The notes under the pieces were generated by a model. That model was not told the origin of the DNA and searched no databases. It saw only the letters and a list, made by a program, of their open reading frames with translations. Positions 49,681 to 60,751 of a DNA stretch of 64,000 bases are shown here, one piece after another; position 1 is the first letter of the stretch, and every line of letters starts with the position of its first letter. The position numbers were made by a program, and so were the translations under genes. Source of the stretch: Epiperipatus broadwayi (lineage: Eukaryota; Onychophora; Udeonychophora; Euonychophora; Peripatidae); assembly GCA_028023455.1 (NCBI GenBank), contig JAQFVV010000258.1, positions 1 to 64,000 of the forward strand. Reading direction: 5' to 3'.

Positions 49681-52034
49681 CATTTCAGGGTAATGGCAGT
49701 GAAAATGTAAATTGAAACAATGGATTGATTTTGTTCACAGATGTGGAATATGTTTAAAGTTAAAGTTTGATACTTTATTATGTAAATTGTTTATTCTTTT
49801 TTTGATGAATTCTGCATTATTTTGGTGTGGCTTTTCCTGTTAATTTTATCATAAACTCTATTCAAAATGAAGATTACACATATAAAATCTTATATTTTGC
49901 AATATTAGCCTTGTTTTAATTATATTTAATTTATAAGGAAATAGTTAATTAATTTGCTCAAATAAGTAGAGCAAAGAATAATATTCTTATGATTAATAAC
50001 TCATGGGAGTATTCCTATACTTTTAAAGTTTTTCTTCTTATTATAGCAATAATCCTTATATATAATAGAATTGTTACGTTCTTAAAAATGAAGAATTATA
50101 TGATTTATTTCTACAGTTTCCATACAATTTTCTAATTAAATGATTACATATTTAACTAATATTGGGTTGTAATAATGTATTTTTTTCACAGCTCTTAGAA
50201 TATTTGGCTTGTTTTCCCATTTAGCAATCTTCAGAATCAGTAGTCTCTGTATTGGATAAAAATATCATTACTATAACTGATTAAGTTTGCCATTAAAGTT
50301 TTATGATACTTCTAAAAATAAATTTGCAAAATTTCCATTATTTTGCCATCTGATAAGAAGGAATTTATTGCATTTACAATAAGTGTTTGGAATCAAAATA
50401 TAAGTTAGATAATGATTGCAAAATCAAAATGTATGTTAGATAATAATCCGAGAAGTGACTATACAGTGGTAGGAAGATTGACAATAAATGTTTTAGTTAT
50501 CATCCAAACATTCCTCTCTTTGGAATTCTTTATGTCAAGCATATACTTCTTAGGATGATTAATTAATTTAAATTAACAATGCATTCCTTAGTCTTAAAAA
50601 AATCATAAAAATTACCTAAAACATTACAGTATTTCACTTTTTGTGAATTATTATTGATAGTTTTGAAATGTATTTTTCAGTTAGTATCTTTTATTTATCA
50701 GCCATATAACTGTTTTCATTTGAAATGATCAAGTTATTTTCTCCCACTAATTTTGATCAGGGTATAACATAACATACTGCAGAATAGATACGGAAAAAAA
50801 AAAAAAGCTCTACATAAAGTACAATATGAATGCTAACATAAAAACTGAACTAATATCCTGAAAAATTGTAAACAAAAAGAAATTGAAAAATCACAGGATA
50901 CGCTCAAAATGCACAGAGAAATTAGCTACAGGCTTATGCTCCACATATGAAGTTAAACAATAATATAATTGTGATATTTTAATCATAAAGTATAGTACTT
51001 GACTAAAAAAAAAAAATGAATGTTTTTTTTTTTCTAAAACCAAACAAACAAGCAAAGAAAGAAATATGAATTTTATAAAACCTTCAGGGTAAAATAAGAA
51101 AGGAATGTCAAAGATTAAAAAAAGTTTTGTTTTCAGAAAATAAAAGTTGTAGATATAAAATGAAGAATTATTTAAAATGCTTTCTTTTCTTAACTTTGTG
51201 ACCTAAAATTATTGATTAAGAATAATCTACTTGAAAATACTATTTCTAGAAGGATGATAAAGAGATGAAATCAAGATTTTAAATAAGTATCATTGTACAT
51301 TCAGCTTTTCTATAAATAAATAAAAAAGACTCCTCTAACTTTTTCTACTTTGTGACAAAAATTAAATAATAAGAATTTAGGAATATACATAAAAAAATAC
51401 TATAAAAAGCTATAATATTGATATAAAAGTGAAAAATAATATGTACATATTAACAATGATAATAACAGGTATAACCTAGAAAAAAAAATATACCCACAAA
51501 CATTCAAAGACAAGGCCATGTTGAATTATTCTTTTGACAAATCTTAATGACAAAACTAATAAGCATCTGAACTACATTTTACACAGGCAGCATTGAAACT
51601 TTATATTTATAATGAGTCTAGTGAATAACAAAATGCATAGATCTACACTTTTACTTATATATAGACATCCTATATGATTGAAAATGTATACAACTATATA
51701 TCAGCCTTCTTTTTAAAGTGATTGAAGCTTAACACAATTTGCAAAATTTAATAAAGTTAAAAATGCTATCTGAAAAAAAAAAAATGCACAAACAATATAA
51801 AGTAGAAATCAATCTAAGAAAAATTTTCTAAACAAATAATTATCCCCATTAGAGAATATTGTTGCCTCCTATTATAATCTTTTTTGTTTCTTTCTTAATT
51901 TATAATTAATATCCCAATATGCCTAAACTTGTTATCCCACTATTAAAAATAGGTAAATATACACTTACCAACCCATATATAATGACGTTAACTGTTTATA
52001 CTTCTTCTGCAGGAATGTAATAAGTGTGATTACA
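49681..52034. other. No feature seen
   Basis: AT-rich sequence with A and T runs (50790, 51010). No coding or mobile signatures. Confidence 0.5.
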
Positions 52035-52216
52035 TGCAATTATAGAGAAACTTGTTATTTCTATAAATTAAATATGGCTTATCACTTTCAAGAACTCATC
52101 TCTCCATTATGATTGTAGTTCATCTTACTATGAATATGTGAATGCCATAAGTTCTCAGAAGCGCTAGGCCATATTTAATTTATAGATATAACAATATTCT
52201 CTATAGTTGTGTATAA
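52035..52216. repeat. Inverted repeat, MITE-like
   Basis: TTATAGAGAAACTTGTTATT then TCTATAAATTAAATATGGC (52041-52078) recurs inverted at about 52170-52206, and similarity continues inward through AGAACT(C/T)AT. Arms of about 65-75 bp, with a loop of about 45 bp. No ORF, no clear target duplication. Confidence 0.6.
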
Positions 52217-53603
52217 GTGCTATTTTTTCATTTATTACCAACTAACACTAGATATATTTTCTAATAATTTTCTTAATTAAGATTTGTATTTTTTTCTTTT
52301 TAAATTGCTTTATTCTATTTATTTTGCTTATATTTTGTAATATTTTATTACTAATATCTATAAAAAGTTGCAACTATAAAAATATATTATTATAATAAAA
52401 CAATAATTAAAACTTCATGGAAGAAAGCAATTAATCCCATATATTAATTTGAAAATCATAAATAAGTTATTCTGAAAAATATTAGATAATTGAAAAAAAG
52501 AAAAATTGATTTTATGGCTCATAATAATAATTTGATGATTATCTGACTCATTGTGGGCAGACTAGCTAAGAAATGTTTTCAAACCCACTCCAGATATAAA
52601 TTCAAAGGTATTCAGCGAACAAATGCACTAGCATTATACCATGATCAAAAAAAAAAAAATAAAGAAAATTAAATAAAAATAAATTTCACTCAAATGATTA
52701 CAAAATACTAACATGACTTATTGTATTTTTGCTTCACAAATTTATTAGCAATGTTATTTCTGTTTTCATAATGAAATTGAATGTGGCACTTTCACCTTCC
52801 AAAATTTACCACTTTAAACATTAAAATCTCCCATGGCAATTTTAAAATGTCCAATCAAAATCATATGTTATATTGTAAAGTTTTCCACTTTTTAGTCAGA
52901 ATAAAAACTTGTTATGGAACAAACCTTGAATCATCTGCATTTAGTATCTCTTCTACTGAAAACTGATTTGCTGCTACTAATCTCCGCAATAATATTCTTT
53001 TAACATTTATTAATAATGAAACTTATTTTTTATATATTTTAAATATGTTTGCAAACATACCCAATTTTCAAATCAAATGTTTTTTTTTTCTTTTTTGTTG
53101 TTGTTCTTTTTAACTACATGGCATCCATTCATGACTATTTCAAAAAAGAATGTTATTCTAATTCATGCAATAGTATTGAAATTATACAAAAAAATAGCCA
53201 AATATATATGGCTGTAAATGTTAAAATTCAATATGAATTCTTAAAATTATAGTATAACCAAGTGATAATACTTGCTTATATTTTGCTGTTGCTTTCCACT
53301 TCCATAGTAATTTATTCTATTAATATTATCATAATCCAAAATATTTAGTGAGCTCTAAGAATAACAATTTTCACATCAAAGAAAAAAAAAGTTTGGATAA
53401 AAAAAAATATGATTTCACTAATGTGCTAAACATTTATTGACATTCTATAATGTTGTGAAAACAACTTTAATCTCATTCATTTTGAATTACTGTCATTTTT
53501 TGAAGTTCTAACAAAATAATCACATTTAATATTTTATACAAAAAAAAAATGCAACTCATTATATTTTAAAAAATATAATATGCAAAAATCTAAAAAAAAA
53601 ACT
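52217..53603. other. No feature seen
   Basis: AT-rich sequence. The short frames at 52781-53252 have no recognisable content. Confidence 0.5.
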
Positions 53604-53608
53604 ATCAG

Positions 53609-54201
53609 TGTTATATATGTAGAATAATAACAATATAGAATAATAACAATTGACAATGATTGCAGATTGTCAAGCTAATTCCGTAACTGGTGTATATAGC
53701 ATGTAATAAATCAGTGGAACCCGGATCTAACGTCTGACAGATACGGGTCACCAACTACTCCAGAAATATAAAGAAATCAAATGAGACCGACACGCGACAG
53801 GTATAAAAACAAGGGTCAAAAGACTCTTGAAGTCTTTTTCCTGCTACAGTGCTGGCGGGTGCATGTTCAAGGAGATAATATCCCAGGTACTTGGCGCCTG
53901 TAGGTAATCCAGCCGACTAGGACGGTGAACAGATCATACTGATCTTTTATTATTTTATAATGCCCAACTGGGCTCTTCGTGATTAATTAATTTATACCTG
54001 TTGCAGGTAGAGTGAATTTATTTATAAACTTTTAACTTTGGTATGCGGGGAGCTTTAGAATAGTAAGATCCCCAACTGTAACAGTTAGTTCTCCATATTA
54101 TATATATATGTGTGTGTGTGTGTTAGCTATTTATGTACCTTGTCTGTTTACTAAACAAAAGTTATCATTGCTGATCTGTAGGCGAAAGCCGGGACACAGC
54201 A
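53609..54201 (+). repeat. 5' LTR
   Basis: Starts TGTTATATATG and ends ACACAGCA, the standard TG...CA. It contains CAGGTATAAAAACA as the probable core promoter and a (TG)n run near 54110. Compared with the 3' LTR it carries a short duplication of ATAGAATAATAACA near its start, and a 22-bp stretch just before the final AGCA that the 3' LTR lacks. Confidence 0.88.
53800..53809 (+). promoter_or_regulatory. TATA box of the 5' LTR
   Basis: GGTATAAAAA lies about 190 bp into the LTR and is conserved in the 3' LTR (about 55952-55961), which suggests the U3/R promoter of the element. Confidence 0.6.
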
Positions 54202-54208
54202 AATTAAG

Positions 54209-54226
54209 TGGCGCAGTTAGGAGTAA
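54209..54226 (+). other. Putative primer-binding-site region
   Basis: TGGCGCAGTTAGGAGTAA lies 7 bp downstream of the 5' LTR, where the tRNA primer site is expected. It begins TGG, the complement of a tRNA CCA end. I did not identify the cognate tRNA. Confidence 0.45.
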
Positions 54227-54306
54227 ACCTTGTAAACAGGGGAGGGAGGATTATTAGGAAATAGCAGTTAATTGCAAAAATCGAACAGTTAGATTCGTAA
54301 TAAAAA

Positions 54307-54528
54307 ATGTATGCGTTGGGTCAAAATAGCATAGGAGAATTCAGTGTAGATAACATGTCTGAATGGCTGTTATATATAACCCAAATAGAATTTTTTTTTA
54401 CTTTGAATGGGATAGACGAGAATAAAAAAAAACTCGCAGCATTCATGTGTTTCGCAGGCAAGAGGGTGATCGAAGTTACAAGTAAATATTTTGAACTGTT
54501 GCTGAGAAGGTTAAATATGAAGAAGTAA
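54307..54528 (+). pseudogene. Gypsy gag N-terminal fragment
   Basis: A 73-residue frame beginning MYALGQNSIGEFSVD. It contains MSEWLLYITQIEFFFTLNGI and ENKKKLAAFMCFAG, the characteristic start of gypsy capsid proteins (Trp...Tyr...Phe, then a Lys/Leu-rich helix and Cys-x-Gly-like block). It stops at 54526 just where the sequence jumps to the pre-integrase part of pol. Capsid C-terminus, zinc knuckle, protease, RT and RNase H are missing. The natural ATG is 105 bp after the LTR. Confidence 0.75.
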
Positions 54529-54534
54529 TTAAAA

Positions 54535-55346
54535 AAAAATAGATGGCCAGATTCGAGGCCTGAATATGTTGATCCAAGTTTTTGGGCAAATAGAAATAAA
54601 TTATCAACTTGTAAAGACTGTGTGCTAATGGGTGATCAGGTTGTGATTCCTATGGAGGGCAGACAACAAGTTTTAAATTTACTGATGAAGGGCACCCAGG
54701 AGTGGTACGAGCAAAAGCACTGGCTCATAGCTACATATGGTGGCCAAAAATATCAAGAGACATCGAGCAAAATATTAAAAAATGTGCACCATGTCAGAGA
54801 CAGATGAATATGCCAACCAAAGAGTACAACTCATGGCCAAAGGCAACAATAGCTTGGCAAAGACTTCACATAGACCATGCTGGTCCAATAAATGGGAAGA
54901 TACTGTTGGTGATTATTGATGCATATTCAAAGTGGACAGAGTGTAGAATAGTGAAAGATGTTAGTGCCAAGGAAACTGTTAAGATACTAAGTGCAATATT
55001 TGCTTGTCATGGACTGCCAGAAAATATTGTGTCTGACAATGGAACAGCATTTATGGCTACAGAAACTGAAGAATATTTCCAAAAGAATGGTATCAAACCC
55101 ATATGGACACCAGCTTACCACCTGGAGTCGAATGGACTAGCGGAAAAGGCAGTACAGAATATAAAGAAAGCCTTAAGAAAATTAGATAACCAAGATCTTC
55201 AGAATGCTATCAATGATGCAATGCTACATCAACATTCAACACCATCAACAGTTACAGGAAAGTCACCAGCAGAACTACTAATGGGCAGGAAATTGCACAT
55301 TAAATTATCATTACTGCTTCCAAACCCAACCGAAAAAATGGAGTGA
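54535..55346 (+). pseudogene. Gypsy integrase: zinc-binding domain and catalytic core
   Basis: After the gag junction the frame reads FWANRNKLSTCKDCVLMGDQ and VVIPMEGRQQVLNLL, the linker that precedes integrase. A frameshift near 54690 leads into GHPGVVRAKALA and KKCAPCQRQ, the His/Cys zinc-binding domain. Its first His is lost at the frameshift. The 214-residue frame 54702-55346 carries the RNase-H-fold core: Asp58 (RLHIDHAGP), Asp112 (NIVSDNGTAF) and Glu148 (NGLAEKAV), with exactly 35 residues between the second Asp and Glu. The catalytic DD35E triad is thus intact although the protein is not, because frames change before and after. The core would join element ends to target DNA. Confidence 0.9.
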
Positions 55347-55740
55347 AAATTATATAAACACTTTCGCAAAAGGTGATAGAGTTTGTGTCCGGGATATGCT
55401 ATGGAAAAAATGGGTAGAAGGGATAATTACAAAACTGTTATCACAGCACATAGTAATCATCCAGTTACAAGATGGCACAACATATAGAAGACATATAAAC
55501 CATCTCAGATATCGCGTTGTAGAAGAACTGCAAATGTTGACACGTATACCAAATGAAGCAGGATTACAGGACCAAGAGAAATTGGATATAGAGCAACAAG
55601 CAGAAACAGAAGAAGAGACATCACATGACATTAATGAAACAGATATGATTCCTAGGCCAAAGTCAGATGAAGGAACAAGGGATATAGGCAGATCAAAAAG
55701 GAAAACACAAAAACCGTTTAAATTGAGAGACTATGTCTAA
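55340..55740 (+). pseudogene. Gypsy integrase C-terminal domain
   Basis: A frameshift in the A6 run at about 55335-55340 moves the frame from the core to WSENYINTFAKGDRV and WVEGIITKLLSQ, continuing HIVIIQLQDGTTYRRHINHL. This is the SH3-like C-terminal integrase domain with the usual GDRV start and RRHINHL end. A hydrophilic tail rich in Glu, Gln and Thr ends in FKLRDYV and a stop at 55738-55740, typical of the end of gypsy pol. The open part is 114 residues (55396-55740). Confidence 0.85.
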
Positions 55741-55760
55741 ATAATAGAGAAGCCATTTCT

Positions 55761-55776
55761 GGAGTAAGGAGAGGAG
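55761..55776 (+). other. Polypurine tract
   Basis: GGAGTAAGGAGAGGAG lies immediately before the TG of the 3' LTR, the expected position of the plus-strand primer. Confidence 0.8.
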
Positions 55777-56367
55777 TGTTATATATATAGAATAATAACA
55801 ATTGACAATGATTGCAGATTGTCAAGCTAATTTCGTAACTAGTGTATATAGCATGTAATAAATCAGTGGAACCCGGATCTAACGTCTGACAGATATGGGT
55901 CACCAACTACTCCAGAAATATAAAGAAATCAAACGAGACCGACATGCGACAGGTATAAAAACAAAAGTCAAAAGACTCTCGAAGTCTTTTTCCTGCTACA
56001 GTGCTGGTGGGTGCGTGTTCAAGGAGATAATATCCCAGGTACTCGGCACCTGTAGGTAATCCAGCCGACTACAACGGTGAACAGATCGTACGGATCTTTT
56101 ATTATTTTATAACGCCCAACTGGGCTCTTCGTTATTTAATTAATTTATACCTGTTGCAGGTAGAGTGAACTTATTTATAAACATTTAACTTTGGTACGCG
56201 TGGAACTTTAGAATAGTAAGATCCCCAACTGTAATAGTTAGTTCTCCATATTATATATATATATGTGTGTTAGCTATTTATGTATATTAACCTATTTATT
56301 GTATATTAAACTATTATATTCAATACCTTGTCTGTTTACTAAACAAAAGTTATCATTGCTGATAGCA
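55777..56367 (+). repeat. 3' LTR
   Basis: Starts TGTTATATATA and ends GATAGCA. It contains an insertion of about 40 bp near 56285-56330 relative to the 5' LTR, and lacks the 22 bp noted there. Otherwise it is colinear, including the TATA box and the paired hairpin AAAGACTC(T/C)(T/C)GAAGTCTTT region. Confidence 0.88.
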
Positions 56368-56471
56368 ATTAGTAACTATCATGCAAATGAATTAAACATT
56401 TAATTCTTTTTTTTTTTTCAATATCATTCTATTATATTTAAATACTGACTACTGCTATACTAGTAATTATA

Positions 56472-56788
56472 AATAAAATAGAAAATCATATAACATTACA
56501 ATACTATTTCAAAAAAAAAAAAAAATTACTAAAATTCTTGCAAAACCATGGTTTCATCTATTAAAAAAAAAAAAGAGGTGAGTCAAGCATTGGTGGTCGA
56601 GAAATCAGCAACGGCTGCTTTTCAAGCAGTTGTCCCGGGTTAGCGGGTTCGCTTCCCGGCTGATGCTATGACACATGAGAAAAAAAAAAGAGGTGAATTT
56701 GTTAATACATCTAATTTTAGTAAAAATTTGTTTGTTTGTTTGTTTGTTTTGGCTAGTATTGTAATGTTATATGATTTTCTATTTTATT
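56472..56788. repeat. Inverted repeat interrupted by a SINE
   Basis: AATAAAATAGAAAATCATAT with continuation AACATTACAATACT (56472-56505) is repeated inverted at 56755-56788 without mismatch over 34 bp. Similarity continues inward on both sides (TTACTAAAATT and AATTTTAGTAA), past A-rich and (TTTG)n stretches. The SINE at 56582-56681 sits in the loop. Confidence 0.75.
56582..56681 (+). mobile_element. Very short tRNA-Ser-like SINE, copy 1
   Basis: The body starts GTCAAGCATTGG. It folds as a tRNA: acceptor strands AGCATTG and TGATGCT pair at all seven positions (two as G-T), the A box is TGGTCGAGAAATCAGC, and the anticodon arm is GCTGC-TTTTCAA-GCAGT. The variable arm is TGTCCCGGGTTA and the B box is GGGTTCGCTTCCCGG. 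After the acceptor strand comes only ATGACACATGAG and an A-rich tail. AAAAAAGAGGTGA flanks it on both sides. The anticodon position reads TTC, not a serine anticodon, so it is a retroposon and not a decoding tRNA-Ser gene. Confidence 0.85.
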
Positions 56789-58162
56789 TTTTTATGATTG
56801 TATATAAAATAAAATATTTTATTTCATGACAGACAATTCTACTTTTTAAATTAATATTTTAAAAAATTACATTTCCATTATATACTTTATTTAAAAATAT
56901 AGGATAATACTAAAATACCATAAAAGATGTTTTTATTCCTATTTGGAGAAAGTGAGAGTTATAACTTGAAAAATGTGCTTTCTATTTATTTTATTCAGGT
57001 TTCAAATAAATAGTCATTACGTTGAGTGATAGTTTCTAAACTTTTATAATAAATACTTCTGCTATTTCTTAATACATTTTCTTCACGTAAAAAAAAGGCA
57101 GCAATAATTATTACCATTCCTCTATTATAAGCACACATGAAATCAATTATTTTGATTGATGACAAGCGCCATGATCAGTTATATTAATATTTAAAAATTA
57201 GACTTCAATTACTGTCTAATTACAGATTCTAGCATATGAAAAAATCTCAAGTTTTTATTTTGCTTTACTTGAAAAGTTATAATTTTATTACTAATTATTT
57301 GTAAAATTAAATATTTGCATCAGATTCACAGGCAAAAAATTGTCATAAGAAATGCAAATATTAATTACATTTCTATTGTTTCATCAGCGCCACTATGTGA
57401 GTAAAAAGTGACATTGTTCAAGGTAAATTTTAGTGCCATTTTCTCCATTCTATGAATTAAACTTTATAAATTAAAAGACATTTCTCCCCAGTCCTTTTGC
57501 AAGAAAAACTAGAAAATATCGCTTTAATGTTTAAAAACATAATTTTTGAAACAAAAAGTAAATAATACCTTAAAATATTTATTTAGTAAATTTGATATTA
57601 ATTTTTTCTTTCAAAAGTTTTTGAATTATTTTTTGGACAATTATGCAAAATATGAAATATCTACAAATAAGATGTTTAAAATATCTAAATGAGTTAAAAT
57701 ATTTAAAAGAACCACCATCACCACACATACCCAAAAAAATGCACTGCTTCCCTAATCTTCTTGGGTCAGGTCTGATATTCTATAAGTAATTCTAATTAAC
57801 TTAACCTAGTTAAAAATATTATCTACCGACAGAATATGATTTTTTGGAATGATTTGCCTCTGGAAAAAAAAAAGAGAATCCGGGTTGTCTCTAATATTCT
57901 TTATGAACTAATATTTAGATCAACTTTAACTGGCAGGTCAATAATTCATTAAAAATAGTTATTGCTTATTTGAAACCCCATACAAAACCTTTCATGCATA
58001 AACATTCACGTTTTCTATTAATAAAGTTATATTCCTTCAATAATAAAATAATTTATCTTATTATTTATTTATTTTATGTGTTATTGCTCTATTAATAACT
58101 ATAATTTATTATATATATAATATGATATTTTAAAGTTTCATACTCACACTGTTTATTGACAT
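56789..58162. other. No feature seen
   Basis: AT-rich sequence without recognisable genes or repeats. Confidence 0.5.
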
Positions 58163-58176
58163 AACTTTTATATTTT

Positions 58177-58276
58177 TTCTCATGTGTCATAGCATCAGCC
58201 GGGAAGCAAACCCACTATCCCGGGACAACTGCTTGCAAAGCAGCTGTCACTGACCTCTCGACCACCAATGCTTGAC
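58177..58276 (-). mobile_element. Very short tRNA-Ser-like SINE, copy 2
   Basis: A 100-bp insert bounded by an exact 14-bp target duplication AACTTTTATATTTT (58163-58176 and 58277-58290). On the minus strand it starts GTCAAGCATTGGTGGTCGAG, has the anticodon arm GCTGC-TTTGCAA-GCAGT and the variable arm TGTCCCGGGATA. It then has GGGTTTGCTTCCCGG and GATGCTATGACACATGAG before the A-rich tail. Acceptor pairing is as in copy 1. Anticodon position reads TGC. Confidence 0.88.
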
Positions 58277-58290
58277 AACTTTTATATTTT

Positions 58291-58557
58291 AAAACTATAT
58301 CAATTTTAAATAACACAGCTGATATAACTCTTTGATTCCATTATCACAAACTTGTTAAAAATTGTTTTTTGTTTTAAAAATCCATAAGTTACTTTTAATT
58401 CAGAATTTATCACACACGTTTGCATTTTCTATTAAAAATATGTTCACTTGTTTTCGTTCAATAATAGAATATTTGCACTAATGCTCATTAATAACAAAGT
58501 TCTCATATATATTATACTTTATTATACAGTTTGAGAATTAATGATTTAGCCAAGATT
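58291..58557. other. No feature seen
   Basis: AT-rich sequence. Confidence 0.4.
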
Positions 58558-58559
58558 TA

Positions 58560-59989
58560 CCATATTATTACATCGAATATAGGACACACTTTTTTTCCAA
58601 ATTTTGGATTTAGATTCAAGGTGAAAATTTTTAGTATCTTATTTCTGTAGATCGTTCCTTTACACAATACATGCACATAGTATTACAATAGTTTCCGATG
58701 TAGAATAACATGTTAATTCTTTTTTAATCAATATTTTTGGATTAATTTCATAAATAGCTTTAATTCCCTGTCAAACCACTACTTTTAATGTTATTTTGCT
58801 GATTTTATTGAGAAAAGTTTACAGAATAGCCTTTAGAATAGTTTTATAACTAAGAAATCAGTATAAAAATGAAATAAGAACCTGCCTTTCAAGGCACTGA
58901 TTGGTTGATTGTTGTTTTCTACATAAAGAAGTGACTGTCAAAATATTGACAGTTCCAATAACATTCTTTTGATTTTTAAAGTGAAAATGAATGTTTAAGA
59001 ATCTTTTAATATTATTTTGCCGATATTTACAATTCTGATATTTTTGTTTTCATTTTTAAAGTGAAAATTTTACTGAATAACCTTTAAAATAGTTTTACAA
59101 GTAACAATGAAATAAAAGTTTGCCTTCCAAGGTGCTGATTGGTTGAATGTTGTACTCTGCACGAGAGTACCTGTTAAAATTTCAACAGTTCTGAAAGTTT
59201 CATTTTATTTTTAAAGTGAAAATGGATGTTTTAGAATCTTTTAACATTATTTTGCTGATGTTGACAATTCCAATGTTTTCATTTTGAATTTCAAAGTGAA
59301 AACAAATGTTTTAGAATCTTTTAATATTATTTTTCTGATTTTTACCAAGTAACCATTAGAATAGTTTTACAACTAACAAATCAATATAACAAGAAGATAA
59401 GAGCCTCTTTTCCAAGGCACTGTTTGTTTGATTGTTGCTCTCAACACAAGGAAACACATATCAAAATTTTGACAGGTCCAATAGTTTCCTTTTGATTTTT
59501 AAAATGAAAATGAATATTTTAAAATCTTTTAACATTATTTTACCAATGCTGACAATTTTGATGTTTTTATTTTGAATTTCAATGTGAAAACGAATATTTT
59601 AGAATCTTTTTTGTCACATTTTACATTTTCTGAAAATATTTGTAAAAATATAAATTATTTTAGAAGAATGATTCAGATTTTAATAGAAATATGTATTTTT
59701 ACAGGAAAACAAATTGACAAAGAAATTATAATGTTCAGCTGCAATTAAAATGGCCTGAAGATGATGTACCTGGTGGAATAATGAAATTGAGAATTCAAGT
59801 TCTGAAAGTGAAGATGTAGAAACTGAAAGTACCATATATCTGAAGATTTGCAATAAATTATATGAGTTTATTGTATTTATATTAGTTTCTTATTTAAGTA
59901 CATATTTGTGGCTTAAATTTGGAAGATAATTTTTTTCCAATTTTTGAGGCTTAAAAATTTGAGAGTGGCTTATATTCCAAGGAATACGG
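58560..59989 (+). mobile_element. Pogo/Tigger-like transposon, internally rearranged
   Basis: The left end reads CCATATTATTACATCGAATA then TAGGACACAC. The inverted right end is CCGTATTCCTTGGAATATAA then GCCAC. Both are flanked by TA (58558-58559, 59990-59991), and the terminal consensus resembles the element at 35155-36869. About 900 bp of the interior is three tandem non-coding units. Near the right end plus-strand coding remains are visible (WPEDDVPGGI, then in another frame NSSSESEDVETEST), the acidic Ser-rich tail of pogo-type transposases. DNA-binding and catalytic domains are absent, so it is non-autonomous. Confidence 0.7.
58780..59620 (+). repeat. Three tandem 240-285-bp units inside the pogo-like element
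   Basis: AAGGCACTGATTGGTTGATT and its variants occur at about 58891, 59129 and 59414. Each unit also has AGAATAGTTTTA-AACTAA, a TTTTGACAG(T/G)TCCAATA-like hairpin piece and GTGAAAATGAATGTTTTAGA then ATCTTTTAA. Units differ by many substitutions, so the expansion is old. Confidence 0.75.
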
Positions 59990-59991
59990 TA

Positions 59992-60751
59992 TTTTAGGGA
60001 AGAAATTAAAGCTTTCATAGATTGTTTATTCTATACATTTTAGAAGTCATTAAAATGCCTTACACTTTATTTTGTTTGTTTATAGATATGTTGGATAACT
60101 ATATAAATAAAATCAAACACTTGGTTTGTTCTATTAGATATATTTTTTACACTTCTTTAATAGTATAATCATGTAGGAGTTTGATTATAATCAAGAGAAT
60201 TGCATTAAGTAACATCATTATCATGAAACATATTAAGAATTAAATATTTTGTCATGCAATAATATCTTTTAAAAATTGAGTTCTTTAGTTATTCCATTAT
60301 CATTAAATTTGAACTAGAAGTGTGAATTATGGGATCAATTACAAGTTTTTAGCTAGAGAACAAACCCGAGTGCACATCCAAACAAAAAAGATATATAGTA
60401 AAATGTGTAAAAAGATAATATGGATAAAAAATAATATCATTATTAAAAATAATAAAATCAATTTAATAAAATGTGTAAAAAGATAATACGACATAATAAT
60501 AATAAAAAAGAGAAATAATATTTTTTTTTCCCCACAACAATGTATCAGAATCAATTCTAGGACCTAGCATTCCAAAGTTGGCCAGTGTACCACTACTCTA
60601 AACGACATAAAACATATAAACACTCTAAAACTTCCTGGTAAATATAATTTTATCACATGTCAAATTATTGTAATTATGAGGCAATATTTTTAAAATAAGT
60701 TTTATTTTTAAATAAATTATTTCTAGTAATGTATTACTTTTTATATAAATT
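59992..60751. other. No feature seen
   Basis: AT-rich sequence without supported content. Confidence 0.45.

Larger units (their letters stand above)
53604..56372 (+). mobile_element. Ty3/gypsy LTR retrotransposon with large internal deletion
   Basis: Two LTRs (53609-54201 and 55777-56367) flank an internal region of only 1575 bp. 5-bp target duplications ATCAG / ATTAG differ at one base. Internal order is primer-site region, N-terminal gag piece, junction, pre-integrase and zinc-binding region, integrase core, integrase C-terminal domain, polypurine tract. Protease, reverse transcriptase and RNase H are absent. A full gypsy interior is usually more than twice this size. Both LTRs differ by scattered substitutions, mostly transitions, and by two indels, so the insertion is not recent. 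Confidence 0.9.

Noticed and set aside
56582-56666. Functional tRNA-Ser gene
   Set aside because: Class II-like fold and intact Pol III boxes, but the anticodon position is not serine, a defined target duplication and A tail flank it, and two sister copies differ at the anticodon.
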